DNA of 64,000 bases. Source: Varroa destructor (taxonomy: Eukaryota > Arthropoda > Arachnida > Mesostigmata > Varroidae). A model generated the notes under the pieces. It searched no databases and had not been told where the DNA came from. It was given only the letters and a program-made list of their open reading frames with translations. The translations under genes and the position numbers were made by a program. Shown here piece after piece: positions 1-15,064 of this stretch. The DNA lies in assembly GCF_002443255.2 (NCBI RefSeq), contig NW_019211455.1:8155959-8219958 (forward strand). The letters run 5' to 3'. Positions within the stretch are counted from its first letter, which is position 1. Each line of letters starts with the position of its first letter.

Positions 1-1621
1 GAAAAATCTTGGTAAACTGGCAGGATCACGTCTGTTTCCTGGATCACCAAGAACCGATACATTTGCAAGCATTCGAACGGCAAAAGGGGAAACGATTAGG
101 AAAGCTGTCCTGCTATTAGAACGGGTGGTCTAATTGACGTTTCGATTAGTGGGTTACTATCTACAAAAGGTGAGTAAAAAAGATCAGTTACGTTTAAATG
201 GTGTTCTTAAGACGAAGAGATTAGTTGGATTATCAATTATACATGTAGAAAGACAAATATTTTAATCAATATGTGCCCGGACGAAGCCGACAAGTTACTT
301 AGTGCCTACAATCTACGCCAGCTTAGTTATTCGACAGAAGCCGATAAGCCATTTAAATGGGTCAGTACTTCGTGACCCGAAATTCCTTTGCCATCCGATT
401 TGATTACTACTTATCGTAGATCCATTTAAATGGAGGTGAGAAGTAAAACAAGATAAATTTGTCAAATATTTATGTGCGCAGAACTTCTGCAAACATGTCT
501 TCGTAACACGCTTACCTTTTGATTTGCCTCACCTAGCCACGCGCAAGCCATTATCCACGAGCTATCTCCGATTGACGAGCGTACATAGCATCAACGAATA
601 TGTGGATGGGACTAATTATAATTGAGTGAAGCTTAGTTTTGAAAAACAAAACGCATCTAAATATGTCCGGCTTCGACTACAAACTATGAAATTTCCGACA
701 GTTTTGGAGGTACGCAACAAAGCGGAAAACGACCATTTTCCGGATCACTGTCAGCAATCTGGCTCAATAAGCTACATGCCCTACATTCCTGCCTAAAAAC
801 CGGACGTAATATTCCGGCGTAATAACTACGGCAACGACGAGGTCGATTTATTTGGCTTAATTATCTATTGGAATATAGTATCGTTCTCAGGAGCGTTTCA
901 CTCTTATTTAACACAAACGTATTTGATCTACATCTCGAATACATTTACATCAAATAAATACTACAAATATCTATCTTAGATATTTGCTCGTTTCGGCCCT
1001 TAGTTATAATAGGCTCATGGTGAGCTGATCGCGACCGCGCAAGGCAAAGGATAACTGGGCCTGGATTAGCTACACGGAAAATTGGACAAGTGGAACTGCA
1101 ACAGAACTACAGCGAAATGTGAAGCCACATAATTTTGTATTTTACTGTGATAAGCAATGCAAGATCTGTACATTAAGGAATAAACACAAGATTGTGTACA
1201 TATACACACAAGCACATATATATGAAGAAATCTCTATATGTATGATCATAAAATAGAAAGGGATAAACAAATAAGAGCGAGAGCGAAAGATACGAACTTA
1301 ACGTAAACAGACAAGCAAATAAAATTGAAAAAGTCTAATAGATATACATGAAGTAGAGGTAGATATGAGCGAGCCGTGGATGATTGATGAATCCATAACG
1401 TTTTTGAGTAACAGTGAAGAAGAGCTGCGACAAAAGAACTGTATACCAAATGAAATATGATGCACAGAAAAAAAAAAAGACAAATTAACTAAACGATGTA
1501 TGGAAACGTGAAAGATGTATTACTGATAAAATCATTAACCGTGTAGTAAAACTATGACAAAATAAAAGATAAATCTATTTTTACATGTTCCCCGTAAACT
1601 AGCATTTTCTATTACCCTAAC
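1..1621. other. AT-rich non-coding DNA
   Basis: No coding region could be supported. The stretch has short palindromes only: the 12-bp perfect palindrome ccatttaaatgg occurs twice, at 349-360 and 422-433. Long A-rich runs and scattered stops in all frames lie between 1130 and 1600. Confidence 0.6.
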
Positions 1622-1623
1622 TA

Positions 1624-2399
1624 TTAGGCTGGCCAAAAAGTTATTTGGCGCCTCCTTATGACGCCCAGCATTTGCTTCAGATTCGAAAAGCCCTTGTAAT
1701 CTCATGGGCGAAATTTTGCTTTGGATTGAAACTACAAATACACATGTCGATGGTAAAACATATGAATTTTCGGCGTTTACTTTAGTTCATCTTCTGCCTA
1801 AGTCAAAAATAGCTTTGGGTGTTGGGTCTAAGGTCGATCTGCTAACGGAAAAAAATACGCTTTGCTTGATGAAGACCCTGGATACTAAGCAATTTGTTCA
1901 CCGGCTAATAAATGTTACCTATACGTTATATATATGAATACAATTACCTAGGAGTTTTTTTCGAACTTAAGTTGTGAGCTACTGACTCCATCCAAATACG
2001 TCTATGGTTTAGTTCGACTAGACTAGAAGGATTTTCTACACTGACAATGGTGAGACGATAAAGAAGGATACACATAACATACACAACACCGGGCCATCCT
2101 TTTCCATAACAATGCCAGGTAACACACTGCAAAGCGCATTGCAAAAATCTACCTTGCAAGCATTTAAGCGGAACGAGCTTTGTATTGCTGAGCCAATCCA
2201 GTGAAATACTTGTTCTTCCGATATCTGACAATTTCCTATCAAACATCTGATAAGGAGTAACTCAGACATCGGCTGGGCATGCTCTTCAACATGGAAACAT
2301 TTCTGACTGGAGGGAATAGTTTGGCTGAAACATGGCAGTTATGGCGGATGTATAGTAAATTGTTGCTGACATTTGTATACTACTTTTTGACCAATCTGT
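1624..2399 (+). mobile_element. Decayed mariner-like element (internally deleted)
   Basis: The left end ttaggctggccaaaaagt (from 1624) resembles terminal inverted repeats of mariner elements. An imperfect reverse complement, actttttgaccaatctgt, lies at 2382-2399 (about 13 of 18 positions match). Both ends abut a TA (1622-1623 and 2400-2401), the mariner target site. Just inside the right end a plus-strand frame reads FLTGGNSLAETWQLW, like the C-terminal part of mariner transposases before the final stop. The 776-bp length is well below the usual 1.3 kb, and no continuous transposase frame remains, so it is a dead, internally deleted copy. Confidence 0.6.
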
Positions 2400-3268
2400 T
2401 ACATTTGAATAACGTAATTATGTTTCATTTCAGTAGTGCACCGTACAATGGCCAGGCTAAGCGGAGCGGCTTTCGTTAGAGGTACGTATTGATGTGATAG
2501 AGATCAACAAGGCTGGAGTTTTTGCGTTCCCCTCAGGCAGTGCAGCAGATTTGACTGCTGGCTAATTTTACCATGCCATCTTATTGTATACATAACCCGA
2601 CTGTCAAGATCAGAAGCTTCGACAATGTCCTTCCAAATCAAGAATGGCACTCCTATATTCATCAATATGTCAATATACCTGAACTAATATTTCTTACGCT
2701 GAACAAGATGAAATTAGCGAAATCAAATTCGAAGGCCTTCAAATAAGGGTGCATATCATAGTTGATAGCAGCGCCTTAGCTGTTCGTAGGTCGGTTGTAT
2801 CGTTCTTGGAGACATCCATTTTAGCGGACTGCTGTCTAGTCTCGGTTGGAAGCATCATTCTAAGCCATCGTTGTCGTTTGGCATACCCCCTTATCGAAAG
2901 AAGAACAAGTCGGTCCTTTTATTTCCACAAAAAGCTCCTCATCCTTTTCATCCTGTTCCCCTTCTTAAGCCGTCGTCGAAGTTGAAGCTAGCCTTTCGTG
3001 TCCGGGGTCTGCCGAAGGCCCGACTGACGTGGCCAACCGATGTTAGTGACGCCGTCTGCCGTTGCCCGCCTGTCGAACTGGCGGGAAAATTTAATTTGAA
3101 GAAAAATGAACAAAGCATCACACTGGGCGCTCCCTGCTGCCCGCATCGCCGCCAGAATTCTCGCTATGGTCGTTTTTACAGCCCAAATCGAATAAATTCG
3201 TCGGAACAAGAGTAAGGGATTGTCATGGGAATAGGGGCGGTACGCATAGTGGATGACTGAAGTGGTCG

Positions 3269-3286
3269 CTGCTGCTGCAGCAGCAG
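3269..3286. repeat. 18-bp CTG/CAG perfect palindrome
   Basis: Three CTG triplets followed directly by three CAG triplets form a perfect palindrome inside a GC-richer patch. The patch could be an exon or promoter remnant but shows no convincing frame. Confidence 0.6.
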
Positions 3287-6200
3287 TTGTGGCGAGGGAT
3301 AGACCGAAAGAGAACGGATCGACGGCGAGCGACTTGCACAACGTGGAGAAAGAAGCAGAATGATAGAATCAATAGGACTGTTTATGGACAACGAGCCAAG
3401 AAAAACGACCTACACGTAGACAACGTAAACGATAAACCTGCCGAAAGTCTCTTCAGCGTCACTTCTGCGCCATCTTGCTCTCATGTGAAGAAATTCTAAA
3501 TCGGTGACGCCAATACCGGCACTAAGGAAATAGAAAGAAGAGGGTAAGGCAGAGAGAAGCTTGGGGTCTCTTGGAAAGTGCCTAGCTTCTTGGCTATGCT
3601 GTAACCGTTCTGGGAGTAGTAGTGATTTATGAAAAATGTCGTAACTTTTTTTTAGCGTCCGACTATGCCAAGCATCCGGTGACGACGAAAGAACAATGAA
3701 GATTAAACGGGAATAGGCAGAAAGCTGGTTGACGTTAGCGGCTAATTGGATTCGAATCTTGACGAAGCATTCCAGTTTCTGGGCTTGAGCCTGCCCTATT
3801 CGAACACCCATCATCAACGAAAACGCTGTCGTCATAGAAAAAAGACACACCCAAAACCAAGTCGGGCCATAGAGCGAACCCTCTGCATTGGACGTTCTCG
3901 CGTTCGACCTAGGAATAGATATCTAAGTGTTATTTATTCCTGTTGGGAACTGTGCTTCTTAATTCTTTTCGACATATTTCAGTAGAGAAGACTGAGACCG
4001 GAGCAAAAAAATGAGAATGTACACGGAAAATTTTTGAAAATTTAACATCCCCTATACTTGATTGGTAGTTGATTTTCTGAGGTATTAGGATGCCAAGGCA
4101 AAAAGCTTGAATTAATTCCCTGATGAGTTCACCATTTACCCCATCCGGCGTGCTGTAGAACTTGTCCATTGTGCAAGTTTAGCAAAAATGATTGCGAGAC
4201 AACGGCAGTAGCAAAACAAACAAACAGCCACAGCGGGGCCTCCAGCAGCTGGCCGTGGGTCTTATGCTATTATTTCGATTTAGTCTTTATACTTCTGGAA
4301 TTTTTAGAAGTTTAGGTATTATAAGTTATTCGAAGCACTGTGCGAGATTATTGTTGTGTAACTTATGTCTGTATAAGCTATAATCTGTTCTTCTTCCACA
4401 ATTATGAGAAATCTGGTAAAAACATGATGATCATTAATAAATATCATTAGATATGCATCTTATATCGTATGAGCGAAGTGTTACGCTTAGAGCCAATTGT
4501 TCTCATCAGCGATAAATCGTTTACCAGCTTCTACGTACAAGGTTCCCGGTGCTATTCGTATCAGGAGGCGAAATTCTATAGTGGTATCATTTTGGAAATA
4601 CTGCGCCCCTTTTTGAAGTTTAAAAAGTTTGGATGTTTTTGAATGAAGGTGTCCCTTTTTCGGCTATTATTTGCAATTAAAGATAACATCACGCTCTGTA
4701 GCTTACGTGCACAGCAAGTCTTTCATATGTTTTCTCTTGCGCTTGCTTTTACTTAGGCCGTTGAAGAATTATGTTTGTTTATCGTATCATTCCTGTCATG
4801 TAATTAGTAAAGGGACTATAAGTTACTTAGGGACTTACTTGCTTATTATTGTTTAATGAGTCAACCAGGCGGTTCTTTTACAGAGTACTTACTTATCGAT
4901 GTTAAACTAACTCTATGAACGCAGCTAGCGCACCACACATTCGTCGAGATGATAGAACGCTATTATGTACTTAAAGTGTGTCCTTAGATGCTAAATGCTG
5001 AACCGATCGCTCTACTCTACCACAAGGAGTTTTTGGCCTTCAAGGCTAAAGTGAACGGAAAACTGGTACCCATAAATAATCGACCGAGTATCCAAGTCTC
5101 TATTTGATTAATATGAATTTCATTCTAGCTCCAGCGGACTAGATTCTGTATGTCATTGCGGTATCAATCCAGTTAAGGTTAGATGAATTTGAACGTTTAC
5201 TCGAAGTGCAGATGCAAGATTCTATCAATCGTGGATGATAACAAAGGCTCAACTTATTCAACCATATAAATGTTATACGCTGTTAACTTAGGTAGTTCTT
5301 TGTATGGTACGTTCTTTGCTGCACGAGCAACCGACAGGCGCTATCTATTTCTACTTTCACCAGCGGCCACGATAAGAATAACATGCAGTGTTTCAAGTTC
5401 GTTCGAAACGTAAAGATCAGTTTTACAAAACATATTACAGAACAACTTACCGCTTGTACTGAGAAAGCTTGCACAGAATCGTGAACATCACTTAAGGAGA
5501 GCTTCACAGATTTGCTATTATCTTGGCTGTGGTATTTTAAGCGCATTTTCTTAGGCAGCGCATCACTTGCTTCTGGACTACAAACAAGCATGATACGTTT
5601 GGAGGCTGGAGCATTCGCAATAGATTATACTACCTCACGTCCTTCCTTTCGTGCGCTGATTACTTCGCAAGCAAGTTCTCAAAGAATTAAGCTCAGTCCA
5701 TAGACCAGAATCACTAATTAAAGATAGACTGCTTGACACGGCACGTCTCAGTAAAAAAGAAACTACTTGTCTTTGATCACGTCTTCTATATTCTTCCGTG
5801 CCTAGTTCATATGGTTCTATATAGCCGAACTCTCCTTTTCATGAGGCAATTCCCTATTCGTTTACAAAGCAACGTATACGCTGGGTGTTTTTTTTAAAGA
5901 TATCTATATCTATGAAATATACCGCTAATATAGCATACGTAAGTGTTGCCATATATGGAGATACCCATTAAGGCGATAAAGGACTATCTACGGCGAGTTC
6001 GGGGCTAATACCAACTCAATTTAAAATTTACCGCTTGCTTTACGGTTGCGACACATCACAAAGGTGTATGCATTAAACGTCCTTTTTCAATGAATAGGTC
6101 TTCCAAGCAAATGGATTGACGAAGTTCGAGAACCGGTCAAAATTTGGTCGCTTGTGGAATTATCTTTTGGCTATTCCTTACAGGTTGTTTTTGCCTTATT

Positions 6201-9200
6201 TTTTTTAAAAACATTATAAGGCACGTCTGTTTCAAAAATTTGTAAAATCAAAAAGGCCAGGCATTGGTTCCTGCAAGCAGTCTTTCCCGAAGTTTCCCTA
6301 TCCTCCCTTCCCTATCCTATAGTCATGTATCTACGATCCTTGGTTCTATTTTATAGGAAATGTAATAAGTAATAGACTTAAAATCCTTATGTAATATTTA
6401 CACACAATAAGAACCTGAACAATACATAAATTCTACAACGACATACCACACCCACCCAAGTACTTATTTGATCCAGGTACCTATATCCTTATATAAACAC
6501 ACAACCTAAAATAACATCACTATAGAACAAATATAAATTACAGCGTAAAAACGATATAACACAATGCACGCATTCGAAATAAGATCATGTAAGTTTGTTT
6601 GCATGGGGGATCAACCATCAAAGTGTTGGTGAACGGAGGTCGTGAAGGTCAAGGCTATGAGAGCGCCCTTTGTAGAAATATTCCACCCCTAGCTTCAGCG
6701 AAGGTTTCCAGCTTTATGGTGACTACGACAATAACTTAAATGGCGCTCACCTTTTTCGGTTTCTACTGATCGCTTCTTAAATTCGCTTAGCGTTTTACAG
6801 AGGGCACGCTGTTCTCCCCTCTAAAGCATAAACTTACAGCATTTCCTTTATCGAAGTTGTAATTGAAATATTCTCTACATTCTGGTTACTTATGGATCTC
6901 TGCGTGTTTCGAGGTCTTCTGTACCCCGTAACATCGTTACGATACAGGCGACTGTAACTACTTTTTAGCCCTACAACTATCCAAAGAAGATCCTTGGTGA
7001 GACGGAGAAAAAACAGTTAAAGGGAGTCACTGGGTCGTGGTTTCATCGAAGATTAGTCCTATCGTCCGTGCTGAGCCCCACACTTGGCACATTAAATAGG
7101 CTTTATCCTATTGGTGTCCGGTAGGACACGAACAGTGCTATTCGAACCCGCTTAAAAAGCTATTGTTTGCGATTTGTGATGACTCCCAATGCACTGACTG
7201 GTGCTGATGTGTTGCTATCGCGAGGACGACGTAGCCCAATACAGTTTACCCAAAAGGAAAATTCAAAGAGAGCTGCTCTTGAAGACCGAATGTGGCTCAA
7301 CGTGCGGTTATCTATTATATTTATTATCGGCCACACTGTTAATCGACGTTGTTAGTGTTATTCTGCCATGAACTATCCTATTTTGAACTTAAGCCACCGC
7401 TTTGAGAACATCCCTGTGCTGCTGTTATTATATAGATTGTATGTCTCTGAGTTCGTGCCATAAGGAATGCAGCGCTATATCAGTGCTTGCTTTATATATT
7501 AGGGAAATCTCATTTTGTTGGTTTGTTGACAGACAATCACTACGGGACGTTGAAAATCACTGTAATACCTTTGGGCAACGTCGGACCGGCCGTTTTGATG
7601 TCCACAGCTCGCATTGCGGACGGGAAGGCTAGTGGAAATTACCATGTGTCTTACGTTTCTTATTCAGGGCCATGCAGTTGATTATCTAACAAATAACAAT
7701 CTATCATATACTAGGTCCTGTATCTAGAGCTCTCAACTGATAAAAGGCAAATTAGCAAAAAAAAAAACAATCGTGTCGTATCCAGATATCAGGACGCACA
7801 AAATTCTCCAACAGGCAAGCACGGCTTTCACTCAGTTACGCTTATGCAGCGTTGGCCGCACGTAACCAAAGGCATTGAACCATATAACGTACGACTATAT
7901 CGTGTCCCCCTATGCTATGAGATTAATAATATCAAGTGAGATTTACCGCATCACCACCGTAAGAATCGCATCACCACACATCTACTATAGTATATATAAA
8001 GAAACCCACTAGTTAATTTTATGTGGGTGACTTTATAAAACGTCCCAGCACGTCCTTGAAACTTTAATTTTCTTTTTCGATTTTAACGTGACGTTTATAA
8101 GTCTAATTATTATTAATTGGCGTCCAGTCACTAAACAGCGAACGCTTCCTTCATGCTCGTAGAACCTAGACTATTGCTTTTATTTAATAATTATTGAGAA
8201 GTATGCTAAAACTTACAGCAGAGCAAAACCTCGAATCAGAATGGTCGTCTAAGTAAAAGCTAATTATGTGGACGCAATATTTCTGTTGTTGTTTGAGCTG
8301 TTCAGCGTTATCTCGTGTGCCGCTATACATACGTTGAATCTAGATAACCAGGTGACAATTCTGTAGGCTGATCTTTCTTCAATTGATTCGACATCAGGTC
8401 TAGCAGTAAGTAGCAACGTCTTAAACACTTCCGTAAGCTTTTCTGTATGCTCCTCAATGTTTGGCCACCCGGCCCGCACATAAGCTATAATAAGCTTCAT
8501 AATAGGCTCGAGCAAAATTTACATATTAAGCAATTTTTGATCTGAATATTGCTGTGATACGTCCACGGCGCCCAAGGTGCAAAGATGATTCGACGAAGTA
8601 GTCGGCGCGAAACATGGCGTGCTTGTCTAAATTTTCCTTGCATTTTAGTCGTGCAAAAAAACGCTGTGAAATATTCTGTTGTTAATATTCCTAGCGGTAC
8701 TTTGTTGATTTGTATTACTAATTATCGTTCTTCTTCTCCGTGTAGCGTGTTAGGCAGGCAGGCATGACGTGACGAGACTGTAATGATGATGGGCCTATGT
8801 TTGTTAATAGTGGTTTCATTCATTATTAACGCTGAACGTATTCTTTTTCGAAAATTCGTATGCTGTATTATAAGTATCTAAGTATCCTAAGTAAGTAATA
8901 AAAGTATCCTTACACACATCAGTTCGATCGATCTCGCAAGCGCCATTCGGTTCGACGACCACACAAGGAACGTTGGCAGGTCGTTATGCGTCTGCTTGTA
9001 AATGATTGAGAAGCTAAATTAAATCGATCTTTTTACTCGAGGTAAACGAAATGTCAGCTCTTCTGTCCGTTATATAATACAGACAGAAGAGGTGACCTTC
9101 CGTATAACAAATATGTTGCTTTTTTCGTATAGTTAAAAAGGGTATCTCGAATGAAGTGGAACAGAACTTTCTACATCTAGCCGCGCTTCAAATATTAACC

Positions 9201-9729
9201 CAGACAAACTTATTGCTTGTTCGTACAGTCAAGTTATACCTCGGACGGACGCATTCAGTCATTAGTATATTAGACTGCAAAATGAATGCTTTTTACATGA
9301 GCTGGGTCTAGCGAATTGCCAGGGGGCCTATATGAACAGAAACATAGAAAGTGCTTCTGTGCTATGATATCGTGTCGATGACCCACTGTTATCTCGTTCA
9401 TAATACCCTTCACGTTCTAGTATAAATCTAGACTATTTTCAAGTTTCTGTACCAATAATATGCATCAAGGCAGAGCTATAAAACTTCTATTGTGGATATA
9501 ATTTTATTAAATCCACCTAAGATTTACAGATATTCGAATAGTACGAAGAGGTTTGTTATAGATTATGAAACTTTCGTTTGGTAACTATATGAGTAATTAT
9601 TTCTTATTTCCAACATAAAGATAGATAACTTGAAAGAATACTATTTGTCTTACATAAGACTGGATGTCGATGACGGTTGGTACAGCTTTTTTTGGATACT
9701 ATAGTTTTTTTTTCGCTGCAGTACAACAC

Positions 9730-9749
9730 TATATATATATATATATATT
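9730..9749. repeat. AT dinucleotide microsatellite
   Basis: About ten TA units. Confidence 0.85.
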
Positions 9750-11717
9750 TCAGCCAAGTTACGACATCAAATCTATATGGAAGCGAATAGATTACAGGTA
9801 TTTACATGCTGAACCCAATAAGAACCCGTTTGGTGATTTCTAATCAGGACCTACCTACTTACACCTTCGGGTAAGGGTAGAATACACAAACGTTAACACT
9901 GATAAAGTAGGCATAGTAATATATCCTGGTCAGGCTCACTTTTTCCTATTGATCTTCTAAAACATTTCCGTATTCTTAGTAGCTAAGGTAAGACTTGTGA
10001 TTCGTAGAACGTTTAAGTTTAAACAGACCATTTGGCTCTACCTCTCGTTACTTCTATATTATGTTTAGCGACAAAATTTGCATCTTATACATAAATAATT
10101 AGGTTATAGCTTGCCTGTATGTCAGCTCAACTTAACTGGATAGGAGAAAAATCAATCTGGAAATACCGGATACGAAAAGAAAAAGTTTTTGTTGCAGTTT
10201 TTGCTTCGAAGGCTTAACTAGAAAAGCTTTATTTCATTACAAAAATAAGATGGCATATATCTACGATCTACCACTGAGACAAGAATAATTCTCTGCCAGG
10301 TACCTGAATCTACGTGGAATCAGATCGGCCATGGCAGCCGCGTGAGCCTATTTCATTCTAATAGCAGTAAGCGCTTCTAGATTGAATGAACCTATAAAAG
10401 CTTGCTTCGGTCTTTCTGAGTAATTTTCAGCGGTCTTGCAATAACTACGAAAAGTGAGTAAGTGTTAACTTTAACTCTTAATAAGTGCTAACAGCTTTTC
10501 GCTCTTAACACCGTAATCGTTTGTTGGCGTGTCAGCCTTCACACTCGATAAGCCAAGCTGATGATGAGGTCGCACAGAACAAATATTTCATCCAATAGCG
10601 GGCTTTCATTAACTAACATAGCACATATATATAAAGTCATACTTCTAGCAATTAGACAGGCAACTTTCTAACGAGCAAGCACACTAATGACCCTGATAAC
10701 AGGACATCATAAAATAAGAATTAGCATGAACGTAAGAACTTCATTGGTCCCTATACAGATGAAAGCAGTACATTTGGCATTGTATGAATGAAACAAGGTT
10801 GAAAATGATGCGCCAAGCTTTCACAACCGATGCTACTGCCGTTGAGCTTACTTCAAACGGTTAACCCCTGTCGTCTAACAAAGGTTTGTCTACGTTAGGT
10901 TTCAAACCTAAGCCACGCGATGTGCTCCTAGATTTAGCATGCGAACACCTTATAAGTGGGTCTAGGACGCTAAAGGCACACATACGTGTCCTTTTTTTAG
11001 GCAGTTCAGTCTTCAAAGATTCCTCAATGGCGCCTACCTCGGGCAGCTGGCGAACGTTTTACGGATGTTGCAACGTTCCCGACGTAAATGTCTAAAAAAT
11101 TTGCTTAGTCGTTGTACAGATTAGGAGAGTCGAAAATGTGCTTTTCACGTCCTAATAACAACTAGCTGGCTAATGTGTACAACTCAGATAAAATTCCTGC
11201 AACAGGATTTAAGAAAACTTCAAGAACAGCTTCTTTTTTTTGCGAAAAGATGGCAACAAATACGGCCAGTATGTGACGTAAAAATCGTCCGTGCCGGCGG
11301 AAACCCTTCCATTCGAAAAAAAGGCAAACAGGCCAGTTCCGAAAATGGGAATGAGTAATCATAACGACCGCGTATAGCCCGACAGCAGTGCTCGCGAGAT
11401 ACTGGCAACGACAAGCATAGCGAAAACGGCGTCTGAAAAAACGCTACAGATTAGATGTAAGCCGTACTATCGGGGCATGAAAATGCGACTTGTGAGAGTA
11501 ACCATATTCACACACTACCTAACTTACCTCTGCAGATTTTAGGTTCGCATTGGTATCGTAGGCGACTAGGACTATGATGTGAAGTGTGTTAAAGCTACGG
11601 TTTAGCAAAAGTTGAGTGTGTACAGAAAACAGTATGAAACGTTCGCTGGGAAAAAACCGTAGCGATAAATTAAACTTGTAAGGTAGACAATCTGCTGTAT
11701 TTCGATCGTGCATATCA

Positions 11718-11737
11718 ATATATATATATATATATAT
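11718..11737. repeat. AT dinucleotide microsatellite
   Basis: About ten AT units. Confidence 0.85.
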
Positions 11738-14420
11738 CAACAGCGCACATCGGATATTATTGAATAGGCTTTTATTGGTGTGTAGATAAACGGCAACAAA
11801 GTAAGAGTCAGTTCTGAGATTCTAACGGTAAACGTTACTGCGAGATGCAGGAAGACATCCATCGTTTGAGAATATCTTATGGTGGTGAGCCTCATTTGCG
11901 TCAGCGTCCCCTTCCTTAATCGAGTACCAGGACTGCGGATAGTAACTTGCAATCGCCTCGCGTATCATCTAGCCAACTAACAACTGCTGTTCCACATCCT
12001 ATGTCATCACTCTGAGCTATCAGCAACCAAAGCCCTTAAGGCGAATATTAAGAATTAAAGATAAACATTTGATTCGAAGAGATTTCTGGAATTTTCTTTC
12101 TTGCCATGGATGCGATAAGGGGCAACGAGTGGAAATGGATGATTTGGCCAAACAGCACACATACATTCTGGCTGGAAAGCAAGTTCCCAACAACTTAAAC
12201 GATACGAGACGCTATAGATACAGAAAAAATAATGATAAATGTCATGCCCTTTGGTGCCCTCTCTTGGTCATTTGGCAAAGTTCTCAAACTTGACAAATAT
12301 GACGCGGACTGTTTTACGTGATTCGATCTTCGACCATTGAGACTTTTATTTGTGAGACCCATTGTGAAGCTTTTAACTGGTATCAGCAAAAGCGAATTGA
12401 TTGATACACACTATTTTAATTACATATAGAGATATCTTGTCGTTATCGTTATTCATTTCTCAACTTGTTTATATAATATTATTGTTAGGACTGCTATATA
12501 AACGAATCCCAGTAGTTATTACGTACCATAATTGGGCAGATAAGATCTACCCCAATGACTTTGGCTAGAAACCCCCCAAATCTAGCTACAGTGCGTCTAG
12601 ATAGAAGTTGTGACGCCTCCATTGTCGTTAAGTGGATGCACGTTGCATAACAAGGGAAAAAAAACTTGCACCGGAATTCCTGTATGATGCCCACAGCAAC
12701 AGCCATATTTCGCGTTTGGGTTTGAAACATTCGCATCGAGACCAAAATGATCATGCGGCCAACAGTAGAACGCTATACCTGAACGAGGCAGAATCTTTGC
12801 CTTGAATACTAAATGAAACTGATGACCAATTTCGACCAAAACTTCAACACCGATGCACAATCTAGAATCGGCAAATGCGTTACATATTTTGCTTTTCAAT
12901 AAATAGTCTGCGCTTCGTTAAAAGTATTAATTGCAAATCTTACTTTAATCATATAAATACATGGAAAATTAATATTGTGAATTATTTATTCTATTAAATA
13001 TAGATAGATGTTATTATTAATATTTTATTGGTTCGCATAATTTGTATTTTTTTTTTTTAGTAGCGAGTAGTTTTTGTGTAGCGAGATTTAAAGTTAAGGA
13101 AAATAATAGAAGGTTCACTTTTAAGGCGTTTGTTGCACTAGAAGGAGATTAACTAGATCCCTGGGCTAGAAAGAGAAAAATCCTTTGAGAAGTCGTGGAA
13201 AAGTGACCGTGCGAACTATAGTTGTGCTTAAATTGTATTAATAAAGCACGTGTACTTCACTATAGATCATGGCTAGCAGTTATTGTTGTTTACTAGGAAA
13301 TAAAACATCTCAAAATGTAGACTTATTTAGAACAGGACGTTATGTCTAGCGTAGTAAACTTGCAAATCAAATACTATAACGAACTTTCCCTTAATGTATA
13401 TCTACGACAATATATTTCGATAGGTGAAAGCAACTTTCGTAACGACAATTGGTACTTTCTGAAAATATATCCCTCTCGATGCTCGTTTGCGTATGCGCCG
13501 ATTGTCTAAAAATTTAATTCGCAGTAACTGGATTATGAAGGTAATCTTTTGTAGATGCCCCCCTGTTACCTCTTACTAATTAGGGATCAAGGGATAGCTG
13601 AATCATAATAGTCGTTGTATAGGAGTACGTATGAATATATAATTGAGGAGGAGGAGGATTTTTACTACAAGATTGAGAAATGAGTGCTGAACAAGTAGAA
13701 CTGTATGGCAGATATTGTTTAAATAGGCACAGCAGTATGGCGCGATACTTCTGCTGTTCTGAACATCGGTTTTAGTGCAGCATGGTTTATTAGCTAGAAC
13801 ATGCGGCTCCGGTTCACTTCCCGGTACCGGAATCGCAGATAATAAAATCCATCCAGAGAAAGCCTAGTTGATCCGAACGTCAAATCTTACTTTTTAAGCA
13901 TATAAAAAAATAATCAACTGCGATTCGAGATATCAAAAATGCACGAAAATTGACCTCCCGTCGGGAAATCGATACGCGGTCCCCCGCGTCCAGTGTTTCC
14001 GTTTATGGAGGGGGAAAAGGTCTCGAATAATGATATCTCAAACACCATCTAATAAAAGTAATGCCGATAGCTTTGCGACTATCATCATTCGTGTTTACTA
14101 TACTCGTGCCTTTTGCTTTCTATTTTTCAAAGCCATACGTTAAATTCTACGAATATTTTTTACATTAATTTGAGCAATAGCTCGTCTATGGTCTTCTTCT
14201 CGCCTTGTACCCACAATGATTAAGTAAAATTCAAACGAAGTACAATGACTTGCATTACTGATCTACTACATTGAAGGTATCAAAGTTTATTCCATATGTT
14301 TGCCAATTAAGTATGACAATTTTGCGATAAGGATACGCTCTTTACTCTGGTTAGCCGTTGTAAATAATCGAATGGATCCTAGAAAATTCATCGATGTTTG
14401 GGTCGTATTGGATGTATTTC

Positions 14421-14445
14421 TCAATCAATCAATCAATCAATCAAT
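14421..14445. repeat. TCAA tetranucleotide microsatellite
   Basis: Six consecutive TCAA units. Confidence 0.85.
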
Positions 14446-14990
14446 TTAGATATTTTTAGACAGATCAATTTAGACAAAATCTGAATAACTCCATTGGATT
14501 TGGTCGACTTGAAGTCATGCGAACGCTACTTGTAGCAAAATATATCAATTTTCATATAGTTGCGACAACGTGTATTGCCCGTTATTAAATTACGTGTATA
14601 AGACATCTTTAAACATGTATGATATCTTGATTAATAATTTCTCAAAGAAACCCACATTAACCAAGTAACATCTGCGGGATATTTAACAGTAAGTTCGTAT
14701 ACACACGGACATTGCCACAAGGAAAGCTTACATTCTCTATGGCGCTGTAGTTTGGAATGACCGTTATGTAATGCCCCCTTATCAAAGTAATGTTTCCTTA
14801 TTACACCATTACAAGCGTTTTTCTGTGGGCTATCGTTTATTGACCGCATTACCATACAAGCAGTTCGTCACCAGTCTGCCAAACAATAGAAATCACCATT
14901 TAGCATGTTTAATAAATACAGAATCATTAATGGGTCCATTTTTCAGTAGGCTGTAACCGACAGTAAAATTAAGAACAACAGATAACAACA

Positions 14991-15064
14991 CAAGCAGCAA
15001 CAACAACAACAACAACAACAATACGAGCAGAAGAGGCGGCGGCGGCAGCAGCAGCAACAACAAA
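14991..15064. repeat. CAA/CGG/CAG trinucleotide tract
   Basis: Compound triplet tract: about nine CAA units, then GGC and GCA units, then CAA again. No long open frame surrounds it. Confidence 0.75.

Larger units (their letters stand above)
2402..14990. other. Non-coding DNA, no gene supported
   Basis: Twelve kilobases without a supportable gene. Open frames are short, overlap on both strands and lack start context or family resemblance. Landmarks: a GC-richer patch at about 2860-3900 with an 18-bp perfect CTG/CAG palindrome at 3269-3286; an inverted repeat at 9058-9067/9082-9091; AT dinucleotide runs at 9730-9749 and 11718-11737; and a TCAA run at 14421-14445. Confidence 0.6.

Noticed and set aside
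3410..3850. 146-codon minus frame and overlapping plus frame in a GC-rich patch
   Set aside because: Both strands are open because of composition. No signal peptide, domain or splice context could be supported.
12494..12899. Overlapping minus frames suspected of being a third transposase relic
   Set aside because: No conserved transposase block could be matched.
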